Assembly: GCF_015864945.1 (NCBI RefSeq)
Contig: NZ_JADYWF010000003.1
Location: 124,001-188,000 of the forward strand
DNA: 64,000 bases
Direction of reading: 5' to 3'
Origin: Salinibacterium sp. NG253
GTDB taxonomy: Bacteria > Actinomycetota > Actinomycetes > Actinomycetales > Microbacteriaceae
The number at the start of each line of letters is the position of its first letter. Within the stretch, counting starts at the first letter, position 1. The notes under the pieces were generated by a model. That model worked only from the letters and a program-made list of their open reading frames with translations, did no database searches and was not told where the DNA came from. The translations under genes and the position numbers were made by a program. Below, piece after piece: positions 9,203 to 18,127 of the stretch.

Positions 9203-10981
9203 TCTACACGTCTCTCTCAACTCTTTGTCCGCACGCTTCGCGAAGATCCCGTCGATGCTGAAGTAGCCAGCCACCGCCTTTTGGTGCGTGCCGGCTACAT
9301 CCGTCGTCAGGCTCCCGGTGTTTTTGCGTGGTTGCCGCTCGGGCTCAAGGTTCGCCGCAAGATTGAAGCGGTCATCCGCGAAGAGCTTGAGTCGTTCGGG
9401 GCCCAAGAGGTGCTGTTCCCGGCTCTGCTGCCGCGCGAACCCTACGAGCTCACGGGCCGCTGGACAGAGTACGGTGACGGCATCTTCCGTTTGAAAGACC
9501 GCAAAGACGCCGACTACCTGTTGGCGCCCACGCACGAAGAAGTCTTCACGCTGCTCGTGAAAGACCTGTACTCGAGCTACAAAGACTTGCCGCTCTCGCT
9601 GTACCAAATCCAGGACAAGTACCGCGATGAGGCCCGCCCCCGTGCCGGTCTGCTGCGTGGTCGCGAGTTCTCGATGAAAGACAGCTACTCCTTCGACTAC
9701 ACGGATGCCGGCCTCGATGTGTCGTACCAGCAGCACCGTGACGCCTACGAGCGCATCTTCAACCGCCTCGGTCTCGAATATGTGATTGTCAGCGCGGATG
9801 CTGGCGCGATGGGTGGCTCGAAGAGCGAAGAATTCTTGCACCCGACTCCCGTGGGTGAAGACACGTTCGTGCGCTCGGCTGGTGGTTACGCCGCCAACGT
9901 TGAGGCGTACCGCACCACGGTTCCCGAGGCATTGCCGATTGACGGCCTGCCCGCTCCGCTGGTCTTCGATTCGCCAAACACTCCCACGATCGACACTCTT
10001 GTTGCTCTCGCTAACGAAGAGCAGCCCCGCGATGATCGTCCCTGGACCGCCGCAGACACGCTCAAGAACATCGTTCTCGCCCTGACGTCAATTGACGGAA
10101 CGCGCGAACTTGTTGTCGTCGGTTTGCCCGGCGACCGCGATGTTGACATGAAGCGCGCCGAGGTTGCCTTCGCGCCGGCTGAGGTCGAACCCGCCACCGA
10201 GAAAGACTTCGCCGAGCTGGCCAAGCTCGAGGGAAACCCCGGTTTCGTCAAGGGCTACATCGGTCCATGGTCGCCCGAGGGCGCTGTCATCGGTGAGAAG
10301 TCGACGACGGGCGTGCGCTTCGTGCTCGACCCCCGCGTCGTTGATGGCACTCAGTGGATCACGGGCGCCAACCTCCACGAAAAGCACGTTCTTGGCCTCG
10401 TGGCCGGTCGTGACTTCATCTCTGACGGCACCGTTGAGGTGTCGGATGTCCGCGCCGGCGACCCTGCCCCCGATGGCAGCGGTCCCATCGAAACCGCTCG
10501 CGGCATGGAAATCGGTCACGTCTTCCAGCTCGGCCGCAAGTACGCCGAGGTGCTCGGGCTGAAGGTTCTCGATGAGAACGGCAAGCTTGTCACCGTCACG
10601 ATGGGTTCCTACGGAATCGGCGTCACCCGTTTGATGGCGGCCATCGCCGAGACCACGAACGACGGCAAGGGCCTGTTGTGGCCCAAGCAGATCAGCCCCT
10701 TCGACGTGCACATCGTTGCGGCGGGCAAGGACGCTGTTGTGTATGAGACCGCCGAAGGTCTCGTGACCTCGCTTGAACAGTCCGGTCTCGATGTTCTCTT
10801 TGATGACCGTCCCAAGGTTTCGCCCGGCGTGAAGTTCGGCGATGCTGAGCTCCTCGGCGTGCCCATGATTGTGATTGTCGGCCGCGATGCCGCCAACGGA
10901 ATGGTCGAAGTCTGGGATCGCGCGACGAACGAGCGCACGAGCACCCCTGTCGCCGATGTCGTCGCTGCACTCTCGAAATAA
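9200..10981 (+). CDS. proS: Prolyl-tRNA synthetase
   Basis: A 593-residue class II aminoacyl-tRNA synthetase of the bacterial type with an editing insertion. The N-terminus [16 protein letters not shown] is typical. Class II motif 2 is in [25 protein letters not shown]. The YbaK-like editing domain occupies about residues 240-390. The C-terminal anticodon-binding domain starts near 490. [15 protein letters not shown] is class II motif 3. The start is GTG 9200, 6 nt downstream of a -10 box. Confidence 0.97.
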   Translation: MSTRLSQLFVRTLREDPVDAEVASHRLLVRAGYIRRQAPGVFAWLPLGLKVRRKIEAVIREELESFGAQEVLFPALLPREPYELTGRWTEYGDGIFRLKDRKDADYLLAPTHEEVFTLLVKDLYSSYKDLPLSLYQIQDKYRDEARPRAGLLRGREFSMKDSYSFDYTDAGLDVSYQQHRDAYERIFNRLGLEYVIVSADAGAMGGSKSEEFLHPTPVGEDTFVRSAGGYAANVEAYRTTVPEALPIDGLPAPLVFDSPNTPTIDTLVALANEEQPRDDRPWTAADTLKNIVLALTSIDGTRELVVVGLPGDRDVDMKRAEVAFAPAEVEPATEKDFAELAKLEGNPGFVKGYIGPWSPEGAVIGEKSTTGVRFVLDPRVVDGTQWITGANLHEKHVLGLVAGRDFISDGTVEVSDVRAGDPAPDGSGPIETARGMEIGHVFQLGRKYAEVLGLKVLDENGKLVTVTMGSYGIGVTRLMAAIAETTNDGKGLLWPKQISPFDVHIVAAGKDAVVYETAEGLVTSLEQSGLDVLFDDRPKVSPGVKFGDAELLGVPMIVIVGRDAANGMVEVWDRATNERTSTPVADVVAALSK

Positions 10982-10987
10982 GCCAGC

Positions 10988-10993
10988 TAAACT
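10988..10993 (+). promoter_or_regulatory. Possible -10 box of the nusA operon
   Basis: TAAACT lies 7 nt after the proS stop codon and about 64 nt before nusA. The intervening leader carries a GGAGG ribosome-binding site. No convincing -35 element is visible, as is usual here. Confidence 0.4.
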
Positions 10994-11056
10994 AGCAAGT
11001 TCGGAGCCGCAGACGGTTCCGGGTCACAACCCCTAAATGAATATCGGAGGTCCTCA

Positions 11057-12055
11057 ATGGATATCGACTTGAGCGTGCTGCGCATGATGGAGCGCGAGCG
11101 AGAGATACCGTTCGAAGAACTGGTGCAGATTATTGAGCAGGCGATTCTGAGCGCCTATCTCAAGCACGTTGAGGCTCCCGAAGGTAAGGCTGCAGAAGTG
11201 CAGCCGACCGCTCGTGTTGTGCTCGACCGCAAAACTGGACACGTCAGTGTCTGGGTCCCTGAGTACGACGAAGAGGGTGCGGTTATTGGCGAGGCTGAAG
11301 ACAGCCCCAGTGATTTCGGACGTATTGCAGCGTTCGCGGCAAAACAGGTCATCAACCAGCGCTTGCGCGACATTGGTGACGACAAGGTGCTTGGTGAGTT
11401 CAAGGGTCGCGAGGGTGACATTGTTGCCGGCGTGATTCAGCAGGGTCCCAACCCGCGCATGATCCACATCGACCTCGGCTCGGTGGAGGCAATCATGCCT
11501 CCCGAAGAGCAGGTTCCCAGCGAGGAATACACGCACGGATCACGCATCCGGGTGTACGTCACGGCAGTAAACAAGGGCGACAAGGGGCCGCAGATTACGG
11601 TCAGCCGCACCCACCCGTCGCTCGTTCGTAAGCTCTTCGCACTTGAGGTTCCTGAGATTGCCAGCGGACTGGTAGAAATCACTTCTGTTGCCCGCGAGGC
11701 AGGCCACCGCACCAAGATGGCTGTCCGGGCAACCGAGACCGGCATCAACGCGAAGGGTTCGTGCATCGGCGAGCTCGGTCAGCGTGTTCGAGCAGTAACA
11801 GCGGAACTCAATAACGAGAAAATCGACATCGTCGACTACTCCGAGAACCTGGCCACCTTTGTCGCTAATGCGCTCTCGCCCGCCAAGGTATCGAGCTCCT
11901 TCGTGATCGATGAGGCCACCAAGGCGGTTCGTGCCCTCGTGCCCGACTACCAACTGTCGTTGGCGATTGGCAAGGAAGGGCAAAACGCCCGACTGGCTGC
12001 CAAGCTCACCGGCGCACGCATCGACATCCAGCCCGACTCGATTCTCGACGACTAA
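11057..12055 (+). CDS. nusA: Transcription termination/antitermination factor NusA
   Basis: A 332-residue RNA polymerase-binding factor. The N-terminal polymerase-binding domain (about 1-105) is followed by an S1 domain ([12 protein letters not shown]... about 115-185) and two KH domains with [20 protein letters not shown] and [20 protein letters not shown]. It has no C-terminal acidic repeats, which is normal for actinobacteria. The start is ATG with a strong GGAGGTCC ribosome-binding site. Unusually, rimP, which normally precedes nusA, is missing here; proS lies directly upstream. Confidence 0.97.
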   Translation: MDIDLSVLRMMEREREIPFEELVQIIEQAILSAYLKHVEAPEGKAAEVQPTARVVLDRKTGHVSVWVPEYDEEGAVIGEAEDSPSDFGRIAAFAAKQVINQRLRDIGDDKVLGEFKGREGDIVAGVIQQGPNPRMIHIDLGSVEAIMPPEEQVPSEEYTHGSRIRVYVTAVNKGDKGPQITVSRTHPSLVRKLFALEVPEIASGLVEITSVAREAGHRTKMAVRATETGINAKGSCIGELGQRVRAVTAELNNEKIDIVDYSENLATFVANALSPAKVSSSFVIDEATKAVRALVPDYQLSLAIGKEGQNARLAAKLTGARIDIQPDSILDD

Positions 12056-12071
12056 TAGTCGTTCGCCTGGC

Positions 12072-12102
12072 TCTCCCCGCAGCACGGTGTGCTGTGGGGG
12101 AG
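12072..12102 (+). other. Hairpin between nusA and ylxR
   Basis: A strong stem: CCCC, one G-U wobble, then CAGCAC (12080-12085) pairs across the loop GGT with GTGCTG (12089-12094) and GGGG (12096-12099). No U-run follows, so it is not a standard terminator. It could be an attenuator or an RNA-processing site. Confidence 0.6.
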
Positions 12103-12175
12103 GCCGGTAGCGTTCCATCGCGCGTGCGTTTATTCTCGGGCGCGGGGGAGTGCGGGATTGCAGAGTAGGGGTATC

Positions 12176-12466
12176 ATGGAAGCAGTAAGAACGTGTATTG
12201 GCTGTCGCGCGAGCGCCAGCAGATCCTCGTTACTGAGGGTTATCGCATCTCACGGTGCGGTTGTGGCCGACCATTCGGCCACACTTCCGGGTCGCGGTGC
12301 GTGGCTTCATCCCACAACCACGTGTTTTGAGTCTGCAATCAAACGCAGAGCTTTTGCACGTGCGTTGAAGGTGGAACCACCGCTAGATACCGGAGCACTT
12401 CTTTCAGTGTTAGCTGAATATGAGGCGGGACATCAACCGATGTCCCCTAACGAACAGGCTGATTGA
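12176..12466 (+). CDS. ylxR: YlxR family RNA-binding protein (DUF448)
   Basis: A small protein of 96 residues located between nusA and infB, the usual place of YlxR. The N-terminal RTCIGCRASASRSSLLRV is the family signature, and GRGAWLHPTTTCFESAIKRRAFARAL follows as expected. The family is thought to bind RNA and has been linked to RNase P; the role is not firmly settled. I start at ATG 12176, just before the conserved core. The frame is open further upstream to 12089, but that stretch lacks family similarity and would include the preceding hairpin. Confidence 0.9.
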   Translation: MEAVRTCIGCRASASRSSLLRVIASHGAVVADHSATLPGRGAWLHPTTTCFESAIKRRAFARALKVEPPLDTGALLSVLAEYEAGHQPMSPNEQAD

Positions 12467-12476
12467 CCTATGGACA

Positions 12477-12556
12477 ACTAATGAGCGGCTCGAAATGAGT
12501 TCCGTCCGTAATTAGTGGTCTGCCCCTGTCTGGGAGCAGACCCAGACAGGAGAAAA
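12477..12556 (+). promoter_or_regulatory. infB leader with two mutually exclusive hairpins over the ribosome-binding site
   Basis: Stem A pairs GGTCTGC (12517-12523) with GCAGACC (12536-12542). Stem B pairs CCTGTCTGGG (12525-12534) with CCCAGACAGG (12541-12550), ten perfect pairs. The two share bases 12541-12542 and interleave, so they cannot form together. Stem B covers part of the AGGAG ribosome-binding site (12548-12552) of infB; stem A leaves it free. An outer pair ACTAAT/ATTAGT (12477-12482 / 12511-12516) is also possible. This layout suggests a translational switch (inference). Confidence 0.6.
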
Positions 12557-15373
12557 GTGGCTGCAAAACCACGCGTACACGAAGTCGCCGCCGAAGCTGG
12601 CGTCGATAGCAAGGCTGCTCTAGCGAAGCTTAAAGAAATGGGCGAATTCGTTAAGGGCCCGTCATCGAGCATTGAGCCCCCCGTCGCACGACGGTTGAAG
12701 GCTGCACTCGAAGCTGACGCAGCGAAAGCACCGGCAGAGCCGGAGAAGCCTAAGGCTGCTCCCAAGGCCGCGCCGAAGGCTGCCGCTAAAGCGACACCGA
12801 AGCCCAAGACTCCGATGCCTAGCGCACCGACCCCAGCACCTGTTGCTGAGGAAGCACCCGCTGCCGCACCGGAGCCCGAGCAGGCTGCTGAACCAGAAGA
12901 AGGCGCGGCTCCCGCTCCTCTGACGGTTGCCGAGCGTCAAGCTCAGGCATTGGCTGCTGAAAAGGCATTGGCCGCTGAGAAGGCTTCCGCCGAGTCGGGT
13001 GCAAAGCCCGCGGGCGGCGCAGCAGATGCTCCCAACCCTTCCGCTGTTCCTCGTCCGGGTACTCCCCGTCCGGGAAACAACCCCTTCGCCTCGAATCAGG
13101 GCATGGGGCGACCGGCACCTGCCGGTGGCGCAAGCTCGATTCCTCGTCCTGGCGCTCCGCGTCCGGGCCTGCCTCGTCCCGGCGCTCCGCGTCCGGGTGC
13201 ACCTCGTCCCGGTTCGCCGCGCCCAGGTTCACCTCGCCCCGGCTCGCCTCGTCCCGGTGGACCCGGTCAGGGTCAGCGCCCAGGTGGCTTCGGTCAGCGT
13301 CCAGGCGGTCCTGCTGGAGCAGGCGCTGGCGCACGCCCAGGCGCAGCTGGTGGCGGATTCCGTCCCGGTGGAGCACCAGGAAACAACTTTGGTCCTAACC
13401 GTCCGCCAGCTGGTGGACGCGGTCGTGGCCCCGGTGGAGGCACCGCAGGTGCTTTCGGTCGCGGCGGCGGCAAGAGCAAGGCACGCAAGTCCAAGCGGGC
13501 GAAGCGGGCAGAGTTCGAACTGAGAGAAGCACCGTCGCTTGGTGGCGTTAGCGTCCCGCGCGGAAACGGCAAGGAAGTCATTCGTCTTCGCCGTGGTGCA
13601 TCCATCACCGACTTCGCCGACAAGATCGACACGAGCCCCGGAAACCTCGTCACTGTTCTGTTCCACTTGGGACAAATGGCGACAGCAACCGAGTCTCTCG
13701 ATGAGGCAACGTTCGACATTCTGGGTGAAGAACTCGGCTTCAAGATCGAAATGGTCTCGCCAGAAGAAGAAGACCGCGAGCTTCTGCTCGGCTTCGACAT
13801 GGACCTCGATCAAGAACTCGAAGACGAATCAGAAGACGAACTTGTTATTCGTCCTCCTGTTGTTACCGTCATGGGTCACGTTGACCACGGTAAGACCAAG
13901 CTTCTTGACGCTATCCGTAACGCCAACGTTGTTGCGGGCGAAGCCGGCGGCATCACGCAGCACATTGGTGCTTACCAGGTTGTCAAAGAGCACGACGGTA
14001 TCGAACGTCCGATCACCTTCATTGACACCCCGGGCCACGAAGCGTTCACCGCTATGCGTGCTCGTGGAGCTCAGGTCACCGACGTTGCGATCCTCGTGGT
14101 TGCAGCAGATGACGGAATCATGCCCCAGACGGTTGAAGCTCTCAACCACGCTCAGGCAGCAAACGTTCCGATCGTTGTCGCGATCAACAAGATCGATAAA
14201 GAGGGTGCGAACCCGGCGAAGGTGCGTCAGCAGCTCACCGAATTCGGCCTCGTTGCAGAAGAGTACGGCGGAGACACCATGTTCATGGATGTCTCGGCGC
14301 TCAACAAGGTCGGTATCACCGAGCTTCTTGACGCAGTGCTCCTGACAGCGGATGCCGGACTCGACCTGCGAGCAAACCCCAACAAGGACGCTCGTGGTGT
14401 CGCGATTGAAGCGAAGCTCGACAAGGGCCGCGGTGCTGTTGCTACCGTGCTTATCCAGTCGGGAACGCTTGAAGTCGGAGACCCCATCGTTGCGGGTACC
14501 GCCTACGGTCGCGTTCGTGCCATGTTCGACGAGAACGGCGAATCGGTTACACACGCGGAGCCTTCGCGCCCCGTTGCTGTGCTCGGTCTGACTTCAGTAC
14601 CCAAGGCCGGCGACGTGTTCTTGGTTACCGACGACGACCGCATGGCCCGCCAGATCGCTGAAAAGCGCGAAGCAGCAGAGCGTAACGCAATGCTCGCTCG
14701 TAGCCGCAAGCGCATCAGCCTCGAGGACTTCACAAAGGCCCTCGAAGACGGCAAGGTCGAATCGCTCAACCTCATCATCAAGGGTGACGTATCGGGTGCT
14801 GTTGAAGCCCTCGAAGAGTCGCTGCTCAAGATTGATGTTGATGACTCGGTTCAGCTGCGCATCATCCACCGCGGTGTCGGTGCTGTTACCGAAAGCGACA
14901 TCAACCTCGCCACGGTCGACAACGCCATCATCATCGGATTCAACGTTCGCCCCGACCCGAAGGCACGCGAGCGCGCCGTTCGCGAAGGTGTCGACGTGCG
15001 CTTCTACTCGGTCATCTACGCCGCACTGGAAGACGTGGAGAACTCGCTCAAGGGAATGCTCAAGCCTGAATTCGAAGAAGTTCAGTCGGGTGTTGCTGAG
15101 ATCCGCGAGATCTTCCGCTCCTCCAAGGTCGGAAACATCGCCGGTGTCATCGTGCGATCGGGAACGATCACGCGAAACGCCAAGGCACGAGTTATCCGCG
15201 AAGGTGTCGTCGTTGGCGACAACCTGGCGATCGACTCGCTGCGTCGCTTCAAGGACGACGTCACTGAAGTTCGTACCGACTACGAAGCCGGTATCGGACT
15301 TGGTAAGTTCAACGACATCCAAATCGGTGACGAGATCGAGACAATTGAAATGAAGGAAAAGCCGCGGGTTTAG
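12557..15373 (+). CDS. infB: Translation initiation factor IF-2
   Basis: A GTPase of 938 residues that delivers fMet-tRNA to the 30S subunit. The N-terminal IF2_N domain begins [20 protein letters not shown] long disordered Ala/Pro/Lys and then Gly/Pro/Arg-rich region spans about residues 60-320, including tandem RPGxP repeats. A second IF2_N-like segment follows. The GTPase motifs are GHVDHGKT (440-447), DTPGHE and NKID. Domains II-IV complete the protein. I start at GTG 12557, preceded by an AGGAG ribosome-binding site, rather than at 12515, which would translate the structured leader. Confidence 0.97.
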   Translation: MAAKPRVHEVAAEAGVDSKAALAKLKEMGEFVKGPSSSIEPPVARRLKAALEADAAKAPAEPEKPKAAPKAAPKAAAKATPKPKTPMPSAPTPAPVAEEAPAAAPEPEQAAEPEEGAAPAPLTVAERQAQALAAEKALAAEKASAESGAKPAGGAADAPNPSAVPRPGTPRPGNNPFASNQGMGRPAPAGGASSIPRPGAPRPGLPRPGAPRPGAPRPGSPRPGSPRPGSPRPGGPGQGQRPGGFGQRPGGPAGAGAGARPGAAGGGFRPGGAPGNNFGPNRPPAGGRGRGPGGGTAGAFGRGGGKSKARKSKRAKRAEFELREAPSLGGVSVPRGNGKEVIRLRRGASITDFADKIDTSPGNLVTVLFHLGQMATATESLDEATFDILGEELGFKIEMVSPEEEDRELLLGFDMDLDQELEDESEDELVIRPPVVTVMGHVDHGKTKLLDAIRNANVVAGEAGGITQHIGAYQVVKEHDGIERPITFIDTPGHEAFTAMRARGAQVTDVAILVVAADDGIMPQTVEALNHAQAANVPIVVAINKIDKEGANPAKVRQQLTEFGLVAEEYGGDTMFMDVSALNKVGITELLDAVLLTADAGLDLRANPNKDARGVAIEAKLDKGRGAVATVLIQSGTLEVGDPIVAGTAYGRVRAMFDENGESVTHAEPSRPVAVLGLTSVPKAGDVFLVTDDDRMARQIAEKREAAERNAMLARSRKRISLEDFTKALEDGKVESLNLIIKGDVSGAVEALEESLLKIDVDDSVQLRIIHRGVGAVTESDINLATVDNAIIIGFNVRPDPKARERAVREGVDVRFYSVIYAALEDVENSLKGMLKPEFEEVQSGVAEIREIFRSSKVGNIAGVIVRSGTITRNAKARVIREGVVVGDNLAIDSLRRFKDDVTEVRTDYEAGIGLGKFNDIQIGDEIETIEMKEKPRV
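13145..13261 (+). repeat. 15-nt tandem repeat inside infB encoding RPGxP units
   Basis: Seven consecutive [10 protein letters not shown] or RPGSP units plus a final RPGG (residues about 197-235). Repeat-number changes by slippage would be in frame. Similar Gly/Pro/Arg tracts are usual in actinobacterial IF-2 linkers. Confidence 0.85.
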
Positions 15374-15385
15374 CCGTTGGCTTAT

Positions 15386-15450
15386 GACGGCAACCTGATC
15401 AGGAAGCGGAGCTACGCAGGCTCCGCAAGCTTCCTGGTCAGGTTGCCGTC
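15386..15450 (+). other. Long hairpin between infB and rbfA
   Basis: The 22-nt arms at 15386-15407 and 15429-15450 are complementary with a single G-U wobble. The loop contains a further GGAGC/GCTCC stem (15408-15412 / 15420-15424). No U-run follows, so intrinsic termination is unlikely. Its length makes it a candidate double-strand RNase site. Confidence 0.75.
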
Positions 15451-15453
15451 AAC

Positions 15454-15473
15454 GCCTCGGTACACCCCGAGGC
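15454..15473 (+). other. Second hairpin just upstream of rbfA
   Basis: GCCTCGG (15454-15460) pairs with CCGAGGC (15467-15473) across a 6-nt loop. It lies about 25 nt before the rbfA start and just upstream of its GGAG ribosome-binding site. Confidence 0.65.
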
Positions 15474-15498
15474 AGCACAAGTACTAGAAGGAGTAGAG

Positions 15499-15981
15499 AT
15501 GGTTGACGCAGCTCGCGCCGCGAAAATGGCGGATCGCATCAAGGTAATCGTTGCCAAGACGCTTGAGCGTGGCATCAGAGATCCTCGCTTGGGTTTCGTG
15601 ACCATCACTGACGTTCGGGTAACCGGCGACCTCCAGCACGCCTCAGTTTTCTACACGGTCTACGGCACTGACGAAGAACGCAGCGACAGTGCAGCGGCTC
15701 TCAAGTCGGCCACCGGCCTCGTGCGTCGCGAAGTGGGTAAGAATCTCACCGCACGCCTCACGCCATCAATTCAGTTCATTGCAGACGGCATCCCCGAGAA
15801 CGCGGCTCTCATCGACTCGCTTCTTACGGAAGCCCAACAGCGGGACGCGTCGGTCGACGCTCTCAAGAAGAGCGCGAAGTACGCAGGAGAAGAAGACCCC
15901 TACGTGAAGCCTCGCGATCTTGCCGCCGAAGAAGAAGCCGCAGGCTTTGACGACGACGAGGATGACACGACTCAGGCCTAG
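15499..15981 (+). CDS. rbfA: Ribosome-binding factor A
   Basis: A 160-residue factor for 30S ribosome maturation and 16S 5'-end processing. Family motifs are seen: ARAAKMADRIKVIVAKTLE near the N-terminus, IRDPRLGFVTITDVRVTGDL, and LTPSIQFIADGIPENA with the KH-like fold. The C-terminal tail after residue 125 is acidic and probably disordered. It starts at ATG after GAAGGAG. It belongs to the nusA-infB transcript but is separated from infB by 125 nt of structured RNA. Confidence 0.95.
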   Translation: MVDAARAAKMADRIKVIVAKTLERGIRDPRLGFVTITDVRVTGDLQHASVFYTVYGTDEERSDSAAALKSATGLVRREVGKNLTARLTPSIQFIADGIPENAALIDSLLTEAQQRDASVDALKKSAKYAGEEDPYVKPRDLAAEEEAAGFDDDEDDTTQA

Positions 15982-16022
15982 CTGTTCCGCCAGGCGGCGA
16001 AAGCGCGCCTGACTGACGCCCG

Positions 16023-16916
16023 CTAGGGCAGAACGTAACCCGAATCCTCAGCGACGGCGAGTCCGTCCTTCAGGAGGCCTGCCAGTGCGCGTTCACGCTG
16101 TTCGGCATCCGCCCACACTTGCGTGATTTCGTCTGCGGTGACCGGCACATCGCTGGCCCGAAGCCCGGCAAGGATAAGACCGCGCACTTGGCGGTCTGAG
16201 CCCTCAAATTTTTTCTGCACCACCTGCCGCTTGCCCTCATAGGCCGGGTAGCCAGCAGCACGCCATGCGCACAGCTCGCGCACCGGGCACTCCTCACACC
16301 GCGGTTTCTTGGCGGTACACACGATCGCGCCTAGTTCCATGACGGCCGCGTTGGTGGCGTGAGCTGCAGCCCGGTCGGCGGGCAGAAGCTGCTCCATCGC
16401 TGCGAGATCTCTCTTCGTCGACGGCGGGCCCGCTTCGCCCTCGCCGTTGACGGCCCGGGCGATCACCCGCCGCACATTGGTGTCAACGACCGGATGATGG
16501 TGGCCGTAGGCGAATACAGCGACAGCGCGGGCCGTGTAGTCGCCGATACCAGGCAGCGACAGCAGGGTCGGCACATCCTCGGGAACCACGTTGTGGTGGA
16601 CCTCAGCGATCACGGTCGCGGCAGCATGCAGGTTGAGAGCGCGGCGCGGATAGCCGAGCCGTTCCCACGCACGAACGGCATCGCCGGGGGCGGAGGCCGC
16701 GAGAGCGGCGGGGGATGGCCAGCGTTCGAGCCACTGCGCGAGTCGGGGGATGACGCGAACCACGGGGGTCTGCTGCAACATGATCTCGCTCACGAGGATG
16801 CCCCACGCCCCGAAGTCATCGTGTCGCCACGGCAGGTCGCGGCCGTGTTCAGTAAACCAGTCGCGGATGAGTCGGGCGATTTCGCTGCGATCAGGCGTCG
16901 CGGTTTCGGTGGTCAC
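16023..16916 (-). CDS. mutY: A/G-specific adenine DNA glycosylase
   Basis: A 297-residue base-excision repair enzyme that removes adenine mispaired with 8-oxoguanine. The catalytic Glu44 lies in SEIMLQQT, the helix-hairpin-helix is LPGIGDYTARAV, and the catalytic Asp145 is in VDTNVRRV. The iron-sulfur ligands Cys200, Cys207, Cys210 and Cys216 have the expected C-x6-C-x2-C-x5-C spacing. The protein is shorter than E. coli MutY and lacks most of the NUDIX-like C-terminal domain. It starts with GTG. It is on the strand opposite to the flanking rbfA and truB genes. Confidence 0.93.
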   Translation of the reverse strand: MTTETATPDRSEIARLIRDWFTEHGRDLPWRHDDFGAWGILVSEIMLQQTPVVRVIPRLAQWLERWPSPAALAASAPGDAVRAWERLGYPRRALNLHAAATVIAEVHHNVVPEDVPTLLSLPGIGDYTARAVAVFAYGHHHPVVDTNVRRVIARAVNGEGEAGPPSTKRDLAAMEQLLPADRAAAHATNAAVMELGAIVCTAKKPRCEECPVRELCAWRAAGYPAYEGKRQVVQKKFEGSDRQVRGLILAGLRASDVPVTADEITQVWADAEQRERALAGLLKDGLAVAEDSGYVLP

Positions 16917-16975
16917 GGAAGTCTGTGGTTTCGTCGAAGTCGTCGGGCGCAGGGTCGGGGCGTAATCGGCGCTGG

Positions 16976-17995
16976 CTATCGAGCGGGGCGAGTGCTGGTG
17001 TCGAGCGCGGCGTATCGTGCAGCGACATCGTCGATACTCAAGAAGTTGCCGGTCTTTTCGACGGAGTGCACGAGCTCAACCATGAGCGCGTTGATGGGGG
17101 CGGCACGGTTGATCTCTGCGGCGGCGCGCACGACGGCGCCGTTGAGGGCATCCACTTCGCTGATCTGGCCGCGACGAATGCTCTGCAACGTAGAGCCGGG
17201 ATTGGGCGTGCGCCCCATCCGCTGGCTCATGAGCAGGGGAATGATCTGACCGAACCACAGCGGTGACCGTGCGAGGTTGCGCAGGCGTCGGTGGGAGAGC
17301 CCTTGAAGGGTTTCGAAGCGGATGCCGCTGGCGAGGGCGGTGCGTGCCGTCTCACGCATACTTGCGGTCATTATCCGGCGCAGTGCCCGATCATCGATGA
17401 CGTCTTGCACGCTGAGGCCCGTGATCGCCGGCAACGCGTTGACCTGATTGATAACGAGCTTCGTCCATTGGGCACCCTGGAAGTTGGCCACAGCGAAGGT
17501 CGGCATCACGGTGTTGAGCACGTGCGCGGCGTACCGTGCGGGCACATCGTTGTTCCCGGCGACTCCGAGGTAGCTGGGGCCGGCGGCGGTGACACGGATG
17601 ATGCCGGGGGAGAGGAATGATGAAGCGAAAGTTGCAAGCCCGCCGATGATGTCTGATCGCGGGGAAGCGTGGGTGGCGACATCGAGTGAGTCGAGACCGT
17701 TCTGGAAAATGACGACCGGAAGGTCGCGCAAGAAGCGGATGTTGTCGCGAATCGCCTCTTCAGCATCGTGCGCTTTTGTGGCAACGATCACGAGTTCGTT
17801 GACGCGGCTGAGGGTGCCAGCAACACGTACGCGGGACACACTGTCGCCCCAGGCGCCGGTGAGGGTGAGTCCCGATTCGCGGATGGCCTGAAGATGGGCT
17901 CCGCGGGCTGTCACTTCAACATCGTTGCCGGCGCGCGCGAGTAACGCTGCTATTGCACCGCCCACGGCACCCGCCCCAATAACGCCGATTCGCAT
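16976..17995 (-). CDS. panE: 2-dehydropantoate 2-reductase family protein (ApbA/PanE)
   Basis: A 339-residue NADPH-dependent reductase of the ApbA/PanE family, which makes pantoate for coenzyme A in the classical pathway. The Rossmann motif GVIGAGAVGGAIAALL is at the N-terminus. KLVINQVNALPAITGL contains the family lysine and asparagine. The second half is the helical C-terminal domain. Family members also include enzymes for other 2-oxoacids, so the symbol is given with moderate certainty. It lies upstream of mutY on the minus strand with its own leaderless promoter. Confidence 0.8.
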   Translation of the reverse strand: MRIGVIGAGAVGGAIAALLARAGNDVEVTARGAHLQAIRESGLTLTGAWGDSVSRVRVAGTLSRVNELVIVATKAHDAEEAIRDNIRFLRDLPVVIFQNGLDSLDVATHASPRSDIIGGLATFASSFLSPGIIRVTAAGPSYLGVAGNNDVPARYAAHVLNTVMPTFAVANFQGAQWTKLVINQVNALPAITGLSVQDVIDDRALRRIMTASMRETARTALASGIRFETLQGLSHRRLRNLARSPLWFGQIIPLLMSQRMGRTPNPGSTLQSIRRGQISEVDALNGAVVRAAAEINRAAPINALMVELVHSVEKTGNFLSIDDVAARYAALDTSTRPAR

Positions 17996-18007
17996 AGGGG
18001 AAGTCTA
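17993..18007 (-). promoter_or_regulatory. Leaderless promoter of the panE gene
   Basis: Read on the minus strand, TAGACT (18007-18002) ends 6 nt before the ATG. No ribosome-binding site is present. Confidence 0.55.
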
Positions 18008-18078
18008 GGCGTACTACGTGAACATTTATCCTGACCGAACTCAATGGAGCGCCGCACGTCGACGGCGCCAGAATTGGC

Positions 18079-18084
18079 TAAAGT
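18079..18084 (+). promoter_or_regulatory. Possible -10 box of truB
   Basis: TAAAGT lies about 44 nt before the truB ATG. The transcript would carry a short leader with the GGAAAGGA ribosome-binding site. Confidence 0.4.
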
Positions 18085-18127
18085 TGTGGGGCTGCCCATC
18101 TAGGGCACCCGTGCGGAAAGGAATGTT

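Noticed and set aside
8135-9841. A 568-codon open frame on the minus strand across ispG and proS
   Set aside because: Both plus-strand genes are unmistakable. Long antisense frames arise from codon bias in G+C-rich DNA; the protein has low-complexity Arg/Glu/Val composition.
12089-12175. An N-terminal extension of YlxR from the upstream ATG
   Set aside because: The extension would be translated from the base of a hairpin and has no family similarity; ATG 12176 directly precedes the conserved core.
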